Shown piece by piece: positions 17,431 to 24,887 of a DNA stretch of 41,924 nt. The translations under genes and the position numbers were made by a program. The stretch is from positions 1-41,924 of the forward strand of contig ONCY01000003.1 of assembly GCA_900316435.1 (NCBI GenBank), given 5' to 3'. This DNA is from an uncultured Eubacteriales bacterium. GTDB lineage: Bacteria > Bacillota > Clostridia > Oscillospirales > Acutalibacteraceae. Numbering within the stretch: the stretch's first letter is position 1; each line of letters begins with the position of its first letter. The notes under the pieces were generated by a model that saw only the letters and a program-made list of their open reading frames with translations, was not told the origin of the DNA and did not search any database.

Positions 17431-17457
17431 AACAAAAAGGACAGCCGAAGCTGTCCT
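17431..17457 (-). terminator. murA intrinsic terminator
   Basis: A perfect 8-bp stem AGGACAGC/GCTGTCCT capped by a UUCG tetraloop (as read on the minus strand) is followed by TTTTTG. It begins 25 nt after the murA stop codon. Confidence 0.92.
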
Positions 17458-17481
17458 GAATTATGCGTATTAAGAGATGAT

Positions 17482-18777
17482 TTAGGCTCTGAGCTCTTCC
17501 TCGTTGTCGCCTGTGTAGTACACCTTTTTGATGTCGGCGCCGAGGGACTTGAACTTCTCAACTACGTCCTCGTAGCCGCGCTCAATATACTGGATGCTTG
17601 AAATTTCGGTTGTGCCGCTTACCTGCAGAGCCGCGATGATCATAGCCGCGCCCGCTCTGAGGTCGGTCGCCTTTACGGGAGCCGCGGTCAGCGGTGAGCC
17701 GCCCTCGATGATTGCAAGTCTGCCCTCAACCGAGATGTGCGCGCCCATTCTGATAAGCTCACTGATATACTGGTAGCGGTTGTCCCAGACGTTTTCGTTT
17801 ACGATGCTCGTTCCGGGGATTCCCATCAAAAGCGCCGTGAACTGCGGCTGGCAGTCGGTGGGGAAGCCGGGATGCGGCATTGTCTTTATATTGCAGCGCT
17901 TGAGTGGCTTAACGGTGGCGTCGATCGTAAGCGCCTCGTCGTATTCGGTGATTTTGCAGCCCATCTCGCGGAACTTTGCGGAGATAGATTCCAAATGCTT
18001 TGGAGTGATATTTGTTATGGTTACGCAGCCGCGTGTTGCCGCTGCGGCGCACATATATGTGCCTGCCTCGATCTGGTCGGGGATAATTGAGTAGCTGATG
18101 CCGTGCATGTAGCTTACGCCGCGGATCTTGATAACGTCGGTACCCGCGCCGCGTATGTCGGCTCCCATTGAGTTGAGGAAGTTAGCCAGGTCAACGATAT
18201 GGGGCTCCTTAGCCGCGTTTTCGATGATTGTAAGACCTTTGGCGCGGCACGCCGCAAGCATGATGTTCATTGTTGCTCCTACGGAAACAACGTCAAGATA
18301 AACATGGCTGCCAACTAAGCCGTCCTCGCATTCAGCCTCAATAATAGCGCCGTCTACAAGTCTGGTTTCTGCTCCCAGAGCCTCAAAGCCCTTGAGGTGC
18401 TGGTCGATGGGGCGTACGCCGAAGTTGCAGCCGCCCGGAAGCGCTACCTTTGCTTTGCCGTATTTGCCCAAAAGCGCACCGAGAAGATAATATGAAGCGC
18501 GCATACCCCTTACAAGCTCTGTTATTGCGCTGCATGTGCCGATGTGAGTGGGGTCGATATATAAAGTGGACTTGTTGATCCTTCTAACCTTAGCGCCCAT
18601 TTGCTGCAAAATTTTGCTGATGAGCGTAACGTCGCTGATGTTGGGGATATTTTCAATCTGGCAGGGTTCATCGCAAAGAATCACCGCAGGGATAATAGCT
18701 ACCGCCGCGTTTTTTGCGCCGCTGATGTTTATCTCGCCGAACAAAGGCTTTCCGCCCGTAACTACAAACTTTTCCAA
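17482..18777 (-). CDS. murA: UDP-N-acetylglucosamine 1-carboxyvinyltransferase
   Basis: A 431-residue enzyme transferring enolpyruvate from PEP to UDP-GlcNAc, the first committed step of peptidoglycan synthesis. The N-terminal GKPLFGEINISGAKNAA carries the active-site Lys. The catalytic, fosfomycin-reactive Cys is present in LPGGCNFGVRPID (about residue 116). The C-terminal RAGAAMIIAAL and IERGYEDVVEKF match the family. The start is a UUG with GGAG 10 nt upstream; no in-frame ATG or GTG with an SD lies nearby. It stands alone with its own promoter and terminator. Firmicutes often have two MurA paralogues; which one this is cannot be decided here. Confidence 0.95.
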   Translation of the reverse strand: MEKFVVTGGKPLFGEINISGAKNAAVAIIPAVILCDEPCQIENIPNISDVTLISKILQQMGAKVRRINKSTLYIDPTHIGTCSAITELVRGMRASYYLLGALLGKYGKAKVALPGGCNFGVRPIDQHLKGFEALGAETRLVDGAIIEAECEDGLVGSHVYLDVVSVGATMNIMLAACRAKGLTIIENAAKEPHIVDLANFLNSMGADIRGAGTDVIKIRGVSYMHGISYSIIPDQIEAGTYMCAAAATRGCVTITNITPKHLESISAKFREMGCKITEYDEALTIDATVKPLKRCNIKTMPHPGFPTDCQPQFTALLMGIPGTSIVNENVWDNRYQYISELIRMGAHISVEGRLAIIEGGSPLTAAPVKATDLRAGAAMIIAALQVSGTTEISSIQYIERGYEDVVEKFKSLGADIKKVYYTGDNEEELRA

Positions 18778-18945
18778 TTGGTGTACACTCCAATGCAGAT
18801 AGATTGTTTTGATTTAAAACTCAACATAAAGGAATCAATATATTGTGGTCGAAAAAATCTGACACACAAAATATATTACATTTTGATTAAAACACACTAT
18901 AGATTGTGGTTACATATGCGTAACGATACAATTCTCCTATAGAAA

Positions 18946-18974
18946 ATGATACTACAAACTTGTAGTAAAGTCAA
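18946..18974 (-). promoter_or_regulatory. murA promoter with palindrome in the spacer
   Basis: On the minus strand TTGACT (18969-18974), a 17-nt spacer and TATCAT (18946-18951) form a sigma-A-type promoter. The spacer is filled by ACTACAA-GT-TTGTAGT (18951-18966), a 7+7 bp inverted repeat, which suggests repression by a dimeric regulator. The leader is about 160 nt and AT-rich (18778-18940), with no recognised riboswitch. Confidence 0.75.
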
Positions 18975-19099
18975 CGTATTCTTAAAATTGTAACCGAATT
19001 TTGGCAAACTTGTACTCAAATTGTTAAATTGCTGTTATTTTTGTTTTTATATTGAACAAGCAATGTAATTCTTTGTTATTATTTCCCCAAAAGAAATAA

Positions 19100-19138
19100 A
19101 AAAATCGAATATTTCCGTTCGAGAAATATTCGATTTTT
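19100..19138. terminator. Strong hairpin in the murA-PAP2 intergenic region
   Basis: A 16-bp perfect stem (19100-19115 with 19123-19138) with a 7-nt loop ends in T5 on the plus strand and the mirror tract on the minus strand. No gene runs into it inside 18975-19348, so it is either an insulator between divergent promoters or the 3' end of an unseen small RNA. The rest of the gap 18975-19348 is AT-rich with no credible gene. Confidence 0.6.
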
Positions 19139-19348
19139 AACAAATCATTAACCTTTTTCATATATAATAATGAAATCGTGGGCTGTATGATTTTTACTAA
19201 ATATCTTTATTATATGTACGGCTTTCCAAAATACGGCATTTGAATTCAGGCGCGGCAAAATTGTAATTCGCTTTAGTATAGTATAGTGTTTTATGAAAAA
19301 TCTCCTAAAATATAAAAAATATTTGCTTTCCCTTGTCTTTGTCACCTA

Positions 19349-19377
19349 TTGCAAAAATAAAACCGATATGATACAAT
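19349..19377 (+). promoter_or_regulatory. Promoter of the PAP2 gene
   Basis: TTGCAA (19349-19354), a 17-nt spacer and TACAAT (19372-19377). Transcription would begin near 19384, which leaves no room for an SD before the ATG at 19390 and supports the GTG start at 19426. Confidence 0.75.
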
Positions 19378-19425
19378 AAAATTGCAGTAATGTGGAATGC
19401 TAATATAGGACAAGGAGGAGCAAAA

Positions 19426-19986
19426 GTGTTTGCCAGACTGAAGAATCTTGACGACAGAATATTTGACAATATCCCGAGAATTCATCGACCTGCAATAAAC
19501 AAAATAATGGTAACTGCTTCAAAGCTCGGCAATGCGGGCATTGTTTGGTGGTATGTCTGCGCAATGTTCCTTATTATTCCCAAATGGCGCTATTCGGGGC
19601 TTGTTATTATTTTCTCCATCGGCCTTACTTCACTGATGGGCGAGGGCATTATCAAGCACGCTGTTAAGCGTTTGCGCCCCTGCAGCAAGCTTGAGGAGGA
19701 CGACAAGCTTATAAACAATCCGCGCGCGTTCTATTCGTTCCCGTCAGGCCACACGGCTTCGTCGTTTTCCGTAACGACGGTTATTATCCTGAGCAGATGC
19801 CCCGTGTATGTATTCCTTCCGATCTTGATGCTTTCAATGACGATCGGTTTCTCAAGGGTTTATCTCAGAGTGCACTACCTTACCGATGTGGTAGTCGGAA
19901 TGTTTTTGGGAATAGCCTGCGGAGTTGCGTCGGTAATGCTGTTCCACGCAATTGTTCCCCAGGATCTGTTTTTTGCGGTTCAATAA
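19426..19986 (+). CDS. PAP2-family membrane phosphatase
   Basis: A 186-residue membrane protein with the three PAP2 phosphatase motifs: KHAVKRLRP, SFPSGHTAS and SRVYLRVHYLTDVVVG. The first two face the outer membrane surface in this family, where members dephosphorylate undecaprenyl pyrophosphate or phosphatidyl glycerophosphate. About five TM helices are visible. The GTG at 19426 has AAGGAGGAG 5 nt upstream; an in-frame ATG at 19390 has no SD and lies only about 6 nt after the predicted transcript start. An undecaprenyl-PP phosphatase role would fit with murA nearby, but the substrate is inferred only. Confidence 0.88.
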   Translation: MFARLKNLDDRIFDNIPRIHRPAINKIMVTASKLGNAGIVWWYVCAMFLIIPKWRYSGLVIIFSIGLTSLMGEGIIKHAVKRLRPCSKLEEDDKLINNPRAFYSFPSGHTASSFSVTTVIILSRCPVYVFLPILMLSMTIGFSRVYLRVHYLTDVVVGMFLGIACGVASVMLFHAIVPQDLFFAVQ

Positions 19987-19998
19987 AATGAATTATTG

Positions 19999-20029
19999 CA
20001 GAGGTGATTTATATCGCCTCTGTTTTTTT
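19999..20029 (+). terminator. PAP2 gene terminator
   Basis: A 9-bp stem with one G-U pair (20000-20008 with 20013-20021) plus a closing C-G pair is followed by T7. It is 13 nt after the PAP2 stop codon. Confidence 0.9.
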
Positions 20030-20050
20030 ATTCTATAGGAAAGTTCTAAT

Positions 20051-20124
20051 CCCGCCGATGATGAAGCATTTGAAGAGGGACATTTTGATAGGCGGGAGAG
20101 AGTGCCCACCGGCACTGTTTTTTT
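20051..20124 (+). ncRNA. Orphan structured segment ending in its own terminator
   Basis: CCCGCC (20051-20056) can pair with GGCGGG (20091-20096) around 34 nt. A second hairpin AGTGCC-cacc-GGCACT (20101-20116) with T7 follows. This lies after the PAP2 terminator and before the fbp promoter, so it belongs to neither mRNA as normally read. It may be a small RNA or a relic leader. No clear promoter of its own was found and no known RNA family is recognised. Confidence 0.45.
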
Positions 20125-20131
20125 ATTTCTA

Positions 20132-20160
20132 TTTACATTATATTGCGATAATGTTAAAAT
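20132..20160 (+). promoter_or_regulatory. fbp promoter
   Basis: TTTACA (20132-20137), a 17-nt spacer and TAAAAT (20155-20160), about 20 nt before the fbp start codon. The leader is very short, so no riboswitch control is expected. Confidence 0.75.
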
Positions 20161-20180
20161 ATAGATAAAGGCGGTGAATT

Positions 20181-22088
20181 ATGATGACAGAAACGAAGTA
20201 CACGGCTGAAACAATGAAATATTTAAGGCTACTTTCGGAAAAATATCCTTCAAAGCGGGCTGTCACGCGCGAGATTATCAATTTAAACGCTATCCTTAAC
20301 CTTCCTAAGGGCACCGAGCATTTTATGAGCGACCTTCACGGTGAATTTGAGGCGTTCAGGCATATTTTAAACAACTGCTCGGGCGTTGTGCGCGAAAAGG
20401 TTGAGAAGCTTTACGGCGGTGTTCTGAGCGCCGGTGAAATAAAGGAGCTCTGCACGCTGATTTATTATCCCAATGAAAAGCTGCAAATGATGAAAAATTC
20501 TGAGGGAATAGACAGAGAGCAGTACAGCTACATGCTTGAGCACATGCTTGAAATCGCGCGTATTCTGTCGTCGAAATACACGCGCTCCAAGGTTAGAAAG
20601 GCGATGCCGCCTGACTACGCTTACATTATTGACGAGCTGCTTCACGCCCAGAAGGATGAGGACGACAACCAGATCGAGTACCACAGTAATATTTTGGATA
20701 CGATCATAAGCCTTGACGCGGACGATTTTGTGATTTCGCTTGCGGAGCTGATAAAGCGCCTTGCCGTGGATCACCTTCATATCGTGGGCGATATCTTTGA
20801 CAGGGGCGACTCTGCCGATAAAATAATAGATTTGCTGATGAAATATCACTCCATCGACATTGAGTGGGGTAATCACGATATTCTGTGGATGGGCGCTGCC
20901 GCCGGAAGCGAGGTTTGCGTTGCGGGCGCTGTCAGAAACTGCGTTAATTACAACGCTGTGCGCACGCTTGAGATCGGTTACGGAATAAGCCTGCGAAGCC
21001 TTACGCTGTTTTCGGAGAGGCTCTACCCCTATTTAGAGCCGATGAAGGCTGTGCTGGCGGCGATCACCGTCATTCGCTTTAAGCTTGAGGGGCAGCTTAT
21101 TATGCGCAACCCCGAGTTCTTGATGGACGACAGGCTGCTGCTCGATAAGGTTGATTATAAAAATTTTACTATTACTCTCGACGGCGTTACATACAAGCTG
21201 AATACAGAGCACTTTCCGACGGTTGACCCGTCAAATCCCTACGCTCTAACCGATGATGAACGCGAGGTTATCGCAGAACTTAAGGCGGCGTTTACGGGCA
21301 GCTCTCAGCTTAAAAAGCAAATAGCCTTCCTTTACGATAACGGCGGAATGTACCGCGTGTTCAACGGGAATTTGCTGTATCACGGCTGTGTTCCGCTTAA
21401 CGATGACGGCAGCCTGAAGAGCGTTTCGCTTTTTGACGGCACTTACAGCGGCAAAGAGCTTTTTGATATTGCCGAGCAAAAGGCGCGTGCGGCGTTTTTC
21501 GGCAAAGATAAGGAGCAGAGCGGGCTCGACTTTATGTGGTATCTGCACTGCGCCGAGAGCTCGCCGTTGTGCGGAAGAAAAACAAAGGCGTTTGAGCGGG
21601 CGTATATTGCCGATGAAAGCGCCTGGTACGAGAACAAAAACCCGTACTACCGTTATTATTATGATAAAAAAACCTGCGAGATGATTCTTGCGGAGTTTGG
21701 GTTGGATTCGCCTGCTTCGCATATCATAAACGGCCATACGCCCGTTCAGACAATTAAGGGAGAGCTGCCTATCCGCGCCGAGGGCAGGCTGCTTGTAATC
21801 GACGGCGGCTTTTGCAGAAATTATCACGCCAAAACGGGTATCGCGGGCTATACGCTTATTTTTAATTCACACGGGCTGCGTCTTAAGGCGCACAAGCCGT
21901 TTGAGAGCCTTGAGGAAGCCCTGCGGGAAAACAGGGATATTCATTCAAGCTCGGAAATCGTGGAGACTGAGCAACGCCGCGTCATGGTGTTCGGCACCGA
22001 TAACGGAGACGCTATTCAGAATGACATTGCCGATTTATGTACGCTGCTCGACTTTTACCGAAGCGGTAAGATAACACCCAAGGATTGA
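20181..22088 (+). CDS. fbp: Fructose-1,6-bisphosphatase, class III
   Basis: A 635-residue enzyme of the Firmicutes-specific class III, which hydrolyses fructose 1,6-bisphosphate to fructose 6-phosphate in gluconeogenesis. The calcineurin-like metal motifs are in order: MSDLHGEFEAF (about residue 49), VGDIFDRGD (about 207), WGNHDILWMG (about 233) and INGHTPVQT (about 515). Length matches the B. subtilis enzyme. SD GGCGG is about 6 nt before the tandem ATGATG; either ATG could be used. It is a single-gene unit with its own promoter. No terminator is obvious before the next promoter. Confidence 0.95.
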   Translation: MMTETKYTAETMKYLRLLSEKYPSKRAVTREIINLNAILNLPKGTEHFMSDLHGEFEAFRHILNNCSGVVREKVEKLYGGVLSAGEIKELCTLIYYPNEKLQMMKNSEGIDREQYSYMLEHMLEIARILSSKYTRSKVRKAMPPDYAYIIDELLHAQKDEDDNQIEYHSNILDTIISLDADDFVISLAELIKRLAVDHLHIVGDIFDRGDSADKIIDLLMKYHSIDIEWGNHDILWMGAAAGSEVCVAGAVRNCVNYNAVRTLEIGYGISLRSLTLFSERLYPYLEPMKAVLAAITVIRFKLEGQLIMRNPEFLMDDRLLLDKVDYKNFTITLDGVTYKLNTEHFPTVDPSNPYALTDDEREVIAELKAAFTGSSQLKKQIAFLYDNGGMYRVFNGNLLYHGCVPLNDDGSLKSVSLFDGTYSGKELFDIAEQKARAAFFGKDKEQSGLDFMWYLHCAESSPLCGRKTKAFERAYIADESAWYENKNPYYRYYYDKKTCEMILAEFGLDSPASHIINGHTPVQTIKGELPIRAEGRLLVIDGGFCRNYHAKTGIAGYTLIFNSHGLRLKAHKPFESLEEALRENRDIHSSSEIVETEQRRVMVFGTDNGDAIQNDIADLCTLLDFYRSGKITPKD

Positions 22089-22122
22089 TATATAATTATC
22101 CCATGAAATTTGCACAAAAATA

Positions 22123-22151
22123 TTGAAATAGTTTCCGAAATATATTATAAT
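22123..22151 (+). promoter_or_regulatory. Promoter of the kinase/zinc-ribbon cluster
   Basis: TTGAAA (22123-22128), a 17-nt spacer and TATAAT (22146-22151), an almost ideal sigma-A promoter about 30 nt before the first gene of the cluster. Confidence 0.85.
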
Positions 22152-22180
22152 TGTAATATTATACGGAAGGAGGTTTGCAA

Positions 22181-22708
22181 ATGGAAAATCCCAATAATGA
22201 GTATTTGCAGAAAAACCGGCCGTTTTTTGATGACGACGCCCTGGAGAGAGAGTTCTCGGATCCTCAACTGGCTTTGGATTATGACGGAGATATAGTCTTT
22301 TATGACGAGGATGTTCCTCCAAGGCAAATTCCGGGCGCAACGCAGGGCGGCGAGCCTCCCAAAAAGAAAAAGGGCGTTGTATTTTTGATCATTGCCTGCG
22401 TGCTGCTTGTGTGCAGCGCGGTATTTGCTGTTTTGATGTTTATGAGAATGATGAACAACGCCGGTGAAGGCGAGGCGGAAACTACTTCGCCGACCGCCGC
22501 TACGGAGGTTGTTACCACGGAGCCTGCCACAACAGCCGAAACAACGGAGGCAGTGACCACTCAGGAACCGAAAGACACAATTCCGCCGCGCGTTACCGAC
22601 CCTGTTATGACGGCGCCGACGGGCATTATTGACGGAACAATCGGAATAGGCACAGTTCCCGCCACGTCTCAGCCGATTCCGTTTGAAATAAACCATGAAG
22701 ATAATTAA
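22181..22708 (+). CDS. Single-pass membrane protein of unknown function
   Basis: This 175-residue protein is not recognised. Residues 1-60 are acidic and hydrophilic (predicted cytoplasmic). KKKK at 61-64 is followed by one TM helix (about 65-88). The outer part is rich in Thr/Glu/Ala (about 95-140, an apparently unfolded linker) and ends in a short Pro/Ile/Gly-rich tail. The layout (cytoplasmic head, Lys patch, TM, Thr-rich linker) mirrors the next proteins of the cluster, but it lacks the zinc ribbon and the shared C-terminal domain. ATG at 22181 with GGAAGGAGG upstream; an in-frame TTG at 22175 is rejected. Confidence 0.75.
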   Translation: MENPNNEYLQKNRPFFDDDALEREFSDPQLALDYDGDIVFYDEDVPPRQIPGATQGGEPPKKKKGVVFLIIACVLLVCSAVFAVLMFMRMMNNAGEGEAETTSPTAATEVVTTEPATTAETTEAVTTQEPKDTIPPRVTDPVMTAPTGIIDGTIGIGTVPATSQPIPFEINHEDN

Positions 22709-22747
22709 ACTGTACCATAAACCGATGAACGCACACGGAGGTGTTTT

Positions 22748-23761
22748 ATGAATTGTCCAAAATGTAATTATCCTGCAGCGCCTAACCAAAAGTTCTGCGA
22801 GAATTGCGGAGCTCCTATCGGGCAGGTTCAAATTGATGTAGACAGAACTATGGCGGCGGATACTGATGAAATCCCGGCGGCGCCTCAGCAGCCTGAGCAG
22901 CCCGCTTGGCAAAGCCCTGTTCCACAGGCGGCACAGCCGCAGGTTCAGCCCGCTCCACAGGCGGCACAGCCGCAGGTTCAGCCCGCTCCACAGGCGGCAC
23001 AGCCGCAGGTTCAGCCCGCTCCACAGGCGGCAGAGCCCCAGGTTCAGCCTGTTCCACAGGCAGCAGAGCCCCAGGTTCAGCCTGCTCAGCAGTCAGACGC
23101 ACCCGAATGGCCCGAAGGCGGCTCGGTGGCGTCGGCGTGGCAGACTCCCGCAAAAGACTATTCTCAGATGTATCAGAACTATAACAAGCCGTCGCAGTTC
23201 TCAAACGGTCAGAACAACAGCTACGGATATTCGATTCCGGGCGGTCAGAGCAGCGGCTACGGCTATTCCGTACCCGGCGGCACTGTTAAAACCGTAAACA
23301 AAAAGAAAGTCGCAATAATCGTTGCGTCCGCCGTTGTAGCCGTGGGCTTAATTGTAGCGCTTATAATTATTATTGCATCATGCGCAGGCGGCTCGCACTC
23401 AATAAAGAACGCCGACGGCATTGAAATAGCCAGCGACAGCTCAATCCATCCCAATGACAGCGACGCCGAAAAGAAAATCAGCGCTATGCTGCAAAGTCAG
23501 GGACTAACCGGTACAAATACAGGCATAAGCTATATGCAGTATTACGCAAAGGGTAATGTTGCCGTCCAGGAAGAAAAGCTCCTGAGCAAAGCCAGCGATC
23601 AGGATAAATCGCTGTACAGGTCGACAATGGAAAGCCAGCTAAACGGAGCGGAGGCAAAGCTGCCCTCTTACCGCGCGGCAAGCGGAGTTGACGACATGGT
23701 TTGCGTTTATGTGCTGCTTGACTCGGATAACTCTATAATATATCAGAAAGTAATAAAATAG
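22748..23761 (+). CDS. Zinc-ribbon membrane protein with extracytoplasmic domain (paralogue 1)
   Basis: This 337-residue protein has a zinc ribbon (Cys3, 6, 17, 20), then Thr34 in RTMAAD. Five 11-residue Pro/Gln repeats (58-112) and a Tyr/Gly/Ser-rich stretch follow. One TM helix (about 188-212) precedes an outer domain of about 115 residues, which contains the block SDAEKKISAML, NVAVQEEKLL and IIYQKVIK. The outer domain is clearly homologous to that of the protein at 23829 and, more distantly, to the tail of the kinase at 24888. It resembles DUF4854 in pattern; that label is tentative. SD CGGAGG is 7 nt before the ATG. Likely role: membrane partner or substrate of the kinase. Confidence 0.85.
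   Translation: MNCPKCNYPAAPNQKFCENCGAPIGQVQIDVDRTMAADTDEIPAAPQQPEQPAWQSPVPQAAQPQVQPAPQAAQPQVQPAPQAAQPQVQPAPQAAEPQVQPVPQAAEPQVQPAQQSDAPEWPEGGSVASAWQTPAKDYSQMYQNYNKPSQFSNGQNNSYGYSIPGGQSSGYGYSVPGGTVKTVNKKKVAIIVASAVVAVGLIVALIIIIASCAGGSHSIKNADGIEIASDSSIHPNDSDAEKKISAMLQSQGLTGTNTGISYMQYYAKGNVAVQEEKLLSKASDQDKSLYRSTMESQLNGAEAKLPSYRAASGVDDMVCVYVLLDSDNSIIYQKVIK
22919..23083 (+). repeat. Five tandem 33-bp coding repeats
   Basis: Five in-frame 33-bp units encode the 11-residue repeat APQAAQPQVQP (variants with V1 and E6). The DNA copies are nearly identical, so the array probably expands and contracts by slippage and its length may vary between strains. It lies in the cytoplasmic linker between zinc ribbon and TM helix. 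Confidence 0.95.
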
Positions 23762-23775
23762 CGTATTGATTATAT

Positions 23776-23798
23776 AGAGCGCGGACTATCTGCGCTCT
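23776..23798 (+). terminator. Weak hairpin between paralogue genes
   Basis: AGAGCGC (23776-23782) pairs with GCGCTCT (23792-23798) over a 9-nt loop and is followed by TTACGCATTTT. It has no clean T-run, so it is more likely a partial terminator or mRNA stabiliser inside the operon than a full stop. Confidence 0.4.
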
Positions 23799-23828
23799 TT
23801 ACGCATTTTCAGAAAAGGAGAGCAAGTT

Positions 23829-24869
23829 ATGAACTGTCCAAGATGCTTCGGCGAAATAAAGCCAAATCAAAAATTCTGTCCGACCTGCGGCTTTGAGATT
23901 GGCACTACTGAAATAGAAGGGGTTAAAACCATGGCCGCGGATGAGCCTGAGCAGACATTTAGTCAGCCCGAGGGAATGCAGTACGGTGAAACTCAGCAGC
24001 CCGAGGGAATGCAGTACGGTGAAACACAGCAGCCCGCAGCTCCGCAGTACCAACCTCCGGAACAACCTGTAATGCCGCAGTATCAGCAGCCTGTGCAGCC
24101 CGCTTCAAATCCGCATGATTTTTCGCAGCAATATCAGCAGTATCAGCAGGGCACCGGCATTCAAGGTACACGAAGCGGCGACGGCTCGCTTCCTCCCGAA
24201 AAGAAAAAGACAACTATTATTGTGCTGATTTCCGTTATTGCCGCGCTTATAATCGCCGGCGCGGTTGTTGCCCTTGTACTGATTTTCGGCGGCAAAGGCG
24301 GTGACAGCGACAAAAACAGCTCGCCTGCAAGCTCACAGACCTCGGTTGTTGAAAGCACCTCAAATACCGAGAGCGTTGAAAGTTCGGGTACCGAGCCATC
24401 ATCAAGTTCATCTCAAAGCTCATCTGAGTCACCAACCACAACTGTTGAGCCGTCCACCGAGGTGACTGAAAGCACATCGAGCCCTGTGCCTTTGGGAGAT
24501 TCAAATGTTGTAAAGAACTCAAACGGCATTGAGCTGGCAAGAGACGCGGCGATTGACAACACGGACAGCGATGCTGAGTCCAAGATAAAATCATTCCTTA
24601 AATCTCAGGGTGTGGAGGACAGCACGAATTCCCTTTCCGCAATGAAGTTTTACGCGGTAGGCAACGTGTATGTTCAGGAGGAACAGCTTTTGAAGAAGTC
24701 GACCGAAACAGAAAGGGAGACATACAAGTCGATTATGGACGGTCAATTGGCTGACGCGGAGTCCAGAATATCGACAATGCGTTCTGCCAGCGGAATAGAC
24801 AATATGGTTTATGTATATGCTCTTCTGGACAGCGACGATGAAATTATATACCAAAAGTTTATAAAGTAA
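23829..24869 (+). CDS. Zinc-ribbon membrane protein with extracytoplasmic domain (paralogue 2)
   Basis: This 346-residue paralogue of the preceding protein has a zinc ribbon (Cys3, 6, 17, 20), Thr34 in KTMAADE, and two 11-residue PEGMQYGETQQ repeats (47-68). A Gln/Pro/Tyr-rich linker, a Lys patch and one TM helix (about 128-153) follow, then a long Ser/Thr linker (155-220) and the shared outer domain (NSNGIELARDAAI through NVYVQEEQLL to EIIYQKFIK). The outer domains of the two proteins align over their whole length, while the linkers differ. SD AAAGGAG precedes the ATG. It probably arose by tandem duplication. Confidence 0.85.
   Translation: MNCPRCFGEIKPNQKFCPTCGFEIGTTEIEGVKTMAADEPEQTFSQPEGMQYGETQQPEGMQYGETQQPAAPQYQPPEQPVMPQYQQPVQPASNPHDFSQQYQQYQQGTGIQGTRSGDGSLPPEKKKTTIIVLISVIAALIIAGAVVALVLIFGGKGGDSDKNSSPASSQTSVVESTSNTESVESSGTEPSSSSSQSSSESPTTTVEPSTEVTESTSSPVPLGDSNVVKNSNGIELARDAAIDNTDSDAESKIKSFLKSQGVEDSTNSLSAMKFYAVGNVYVQEEQLLKKSTETERETYKSIMDGQLADAESRISTMRSASGIDNMVYVYALLDSDDEIIYQKFIK
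23967..24032 (+). repeat. Two tandem 33-bp coding repeats
   Basis: Two near-identical 33-bp units encode PEGMQYGETQQ twice. The unit length equals that of the unrelated repeat in the neighbouring paralogue. Confidence 0.9.
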
Positions 24870-24887
24870 AAATTAAGGTGGAAGAAT

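Noticed and set aside
19148..19345. 65-codon minus-strand frame in the murA-PAP2 gap
   Set aside because: No SD, no promoter, low complexity Phe/Ile/Lys content and no recognisable domain.
20051..20124. fbp leader riboswitch
   Set aside because: A promoter (20132-20160) lies downstream of the structure, so it is not in the main fbp transcript.
22766..22807. Zinc-ribbon proteins as possible DNA-binding transcription factors
   Set aside because: The ribbons are followed by long linkers and a TM helix, so a soluble DNA-binding role is unlikely.
22145..22912. 255-codon minus-strand open frame
   Set aside because: It crosses a strong promoter and the starts of two well-supported plus-strand genes, and is Arg-rich as expected of a shadow frame.
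22919..23083. Regular 33-bp repeats that could be taken for a CRISPR array
   Set aside because: The units are directly adjacent with no unique spacers and are in frame within a zinc-ribbon protein.
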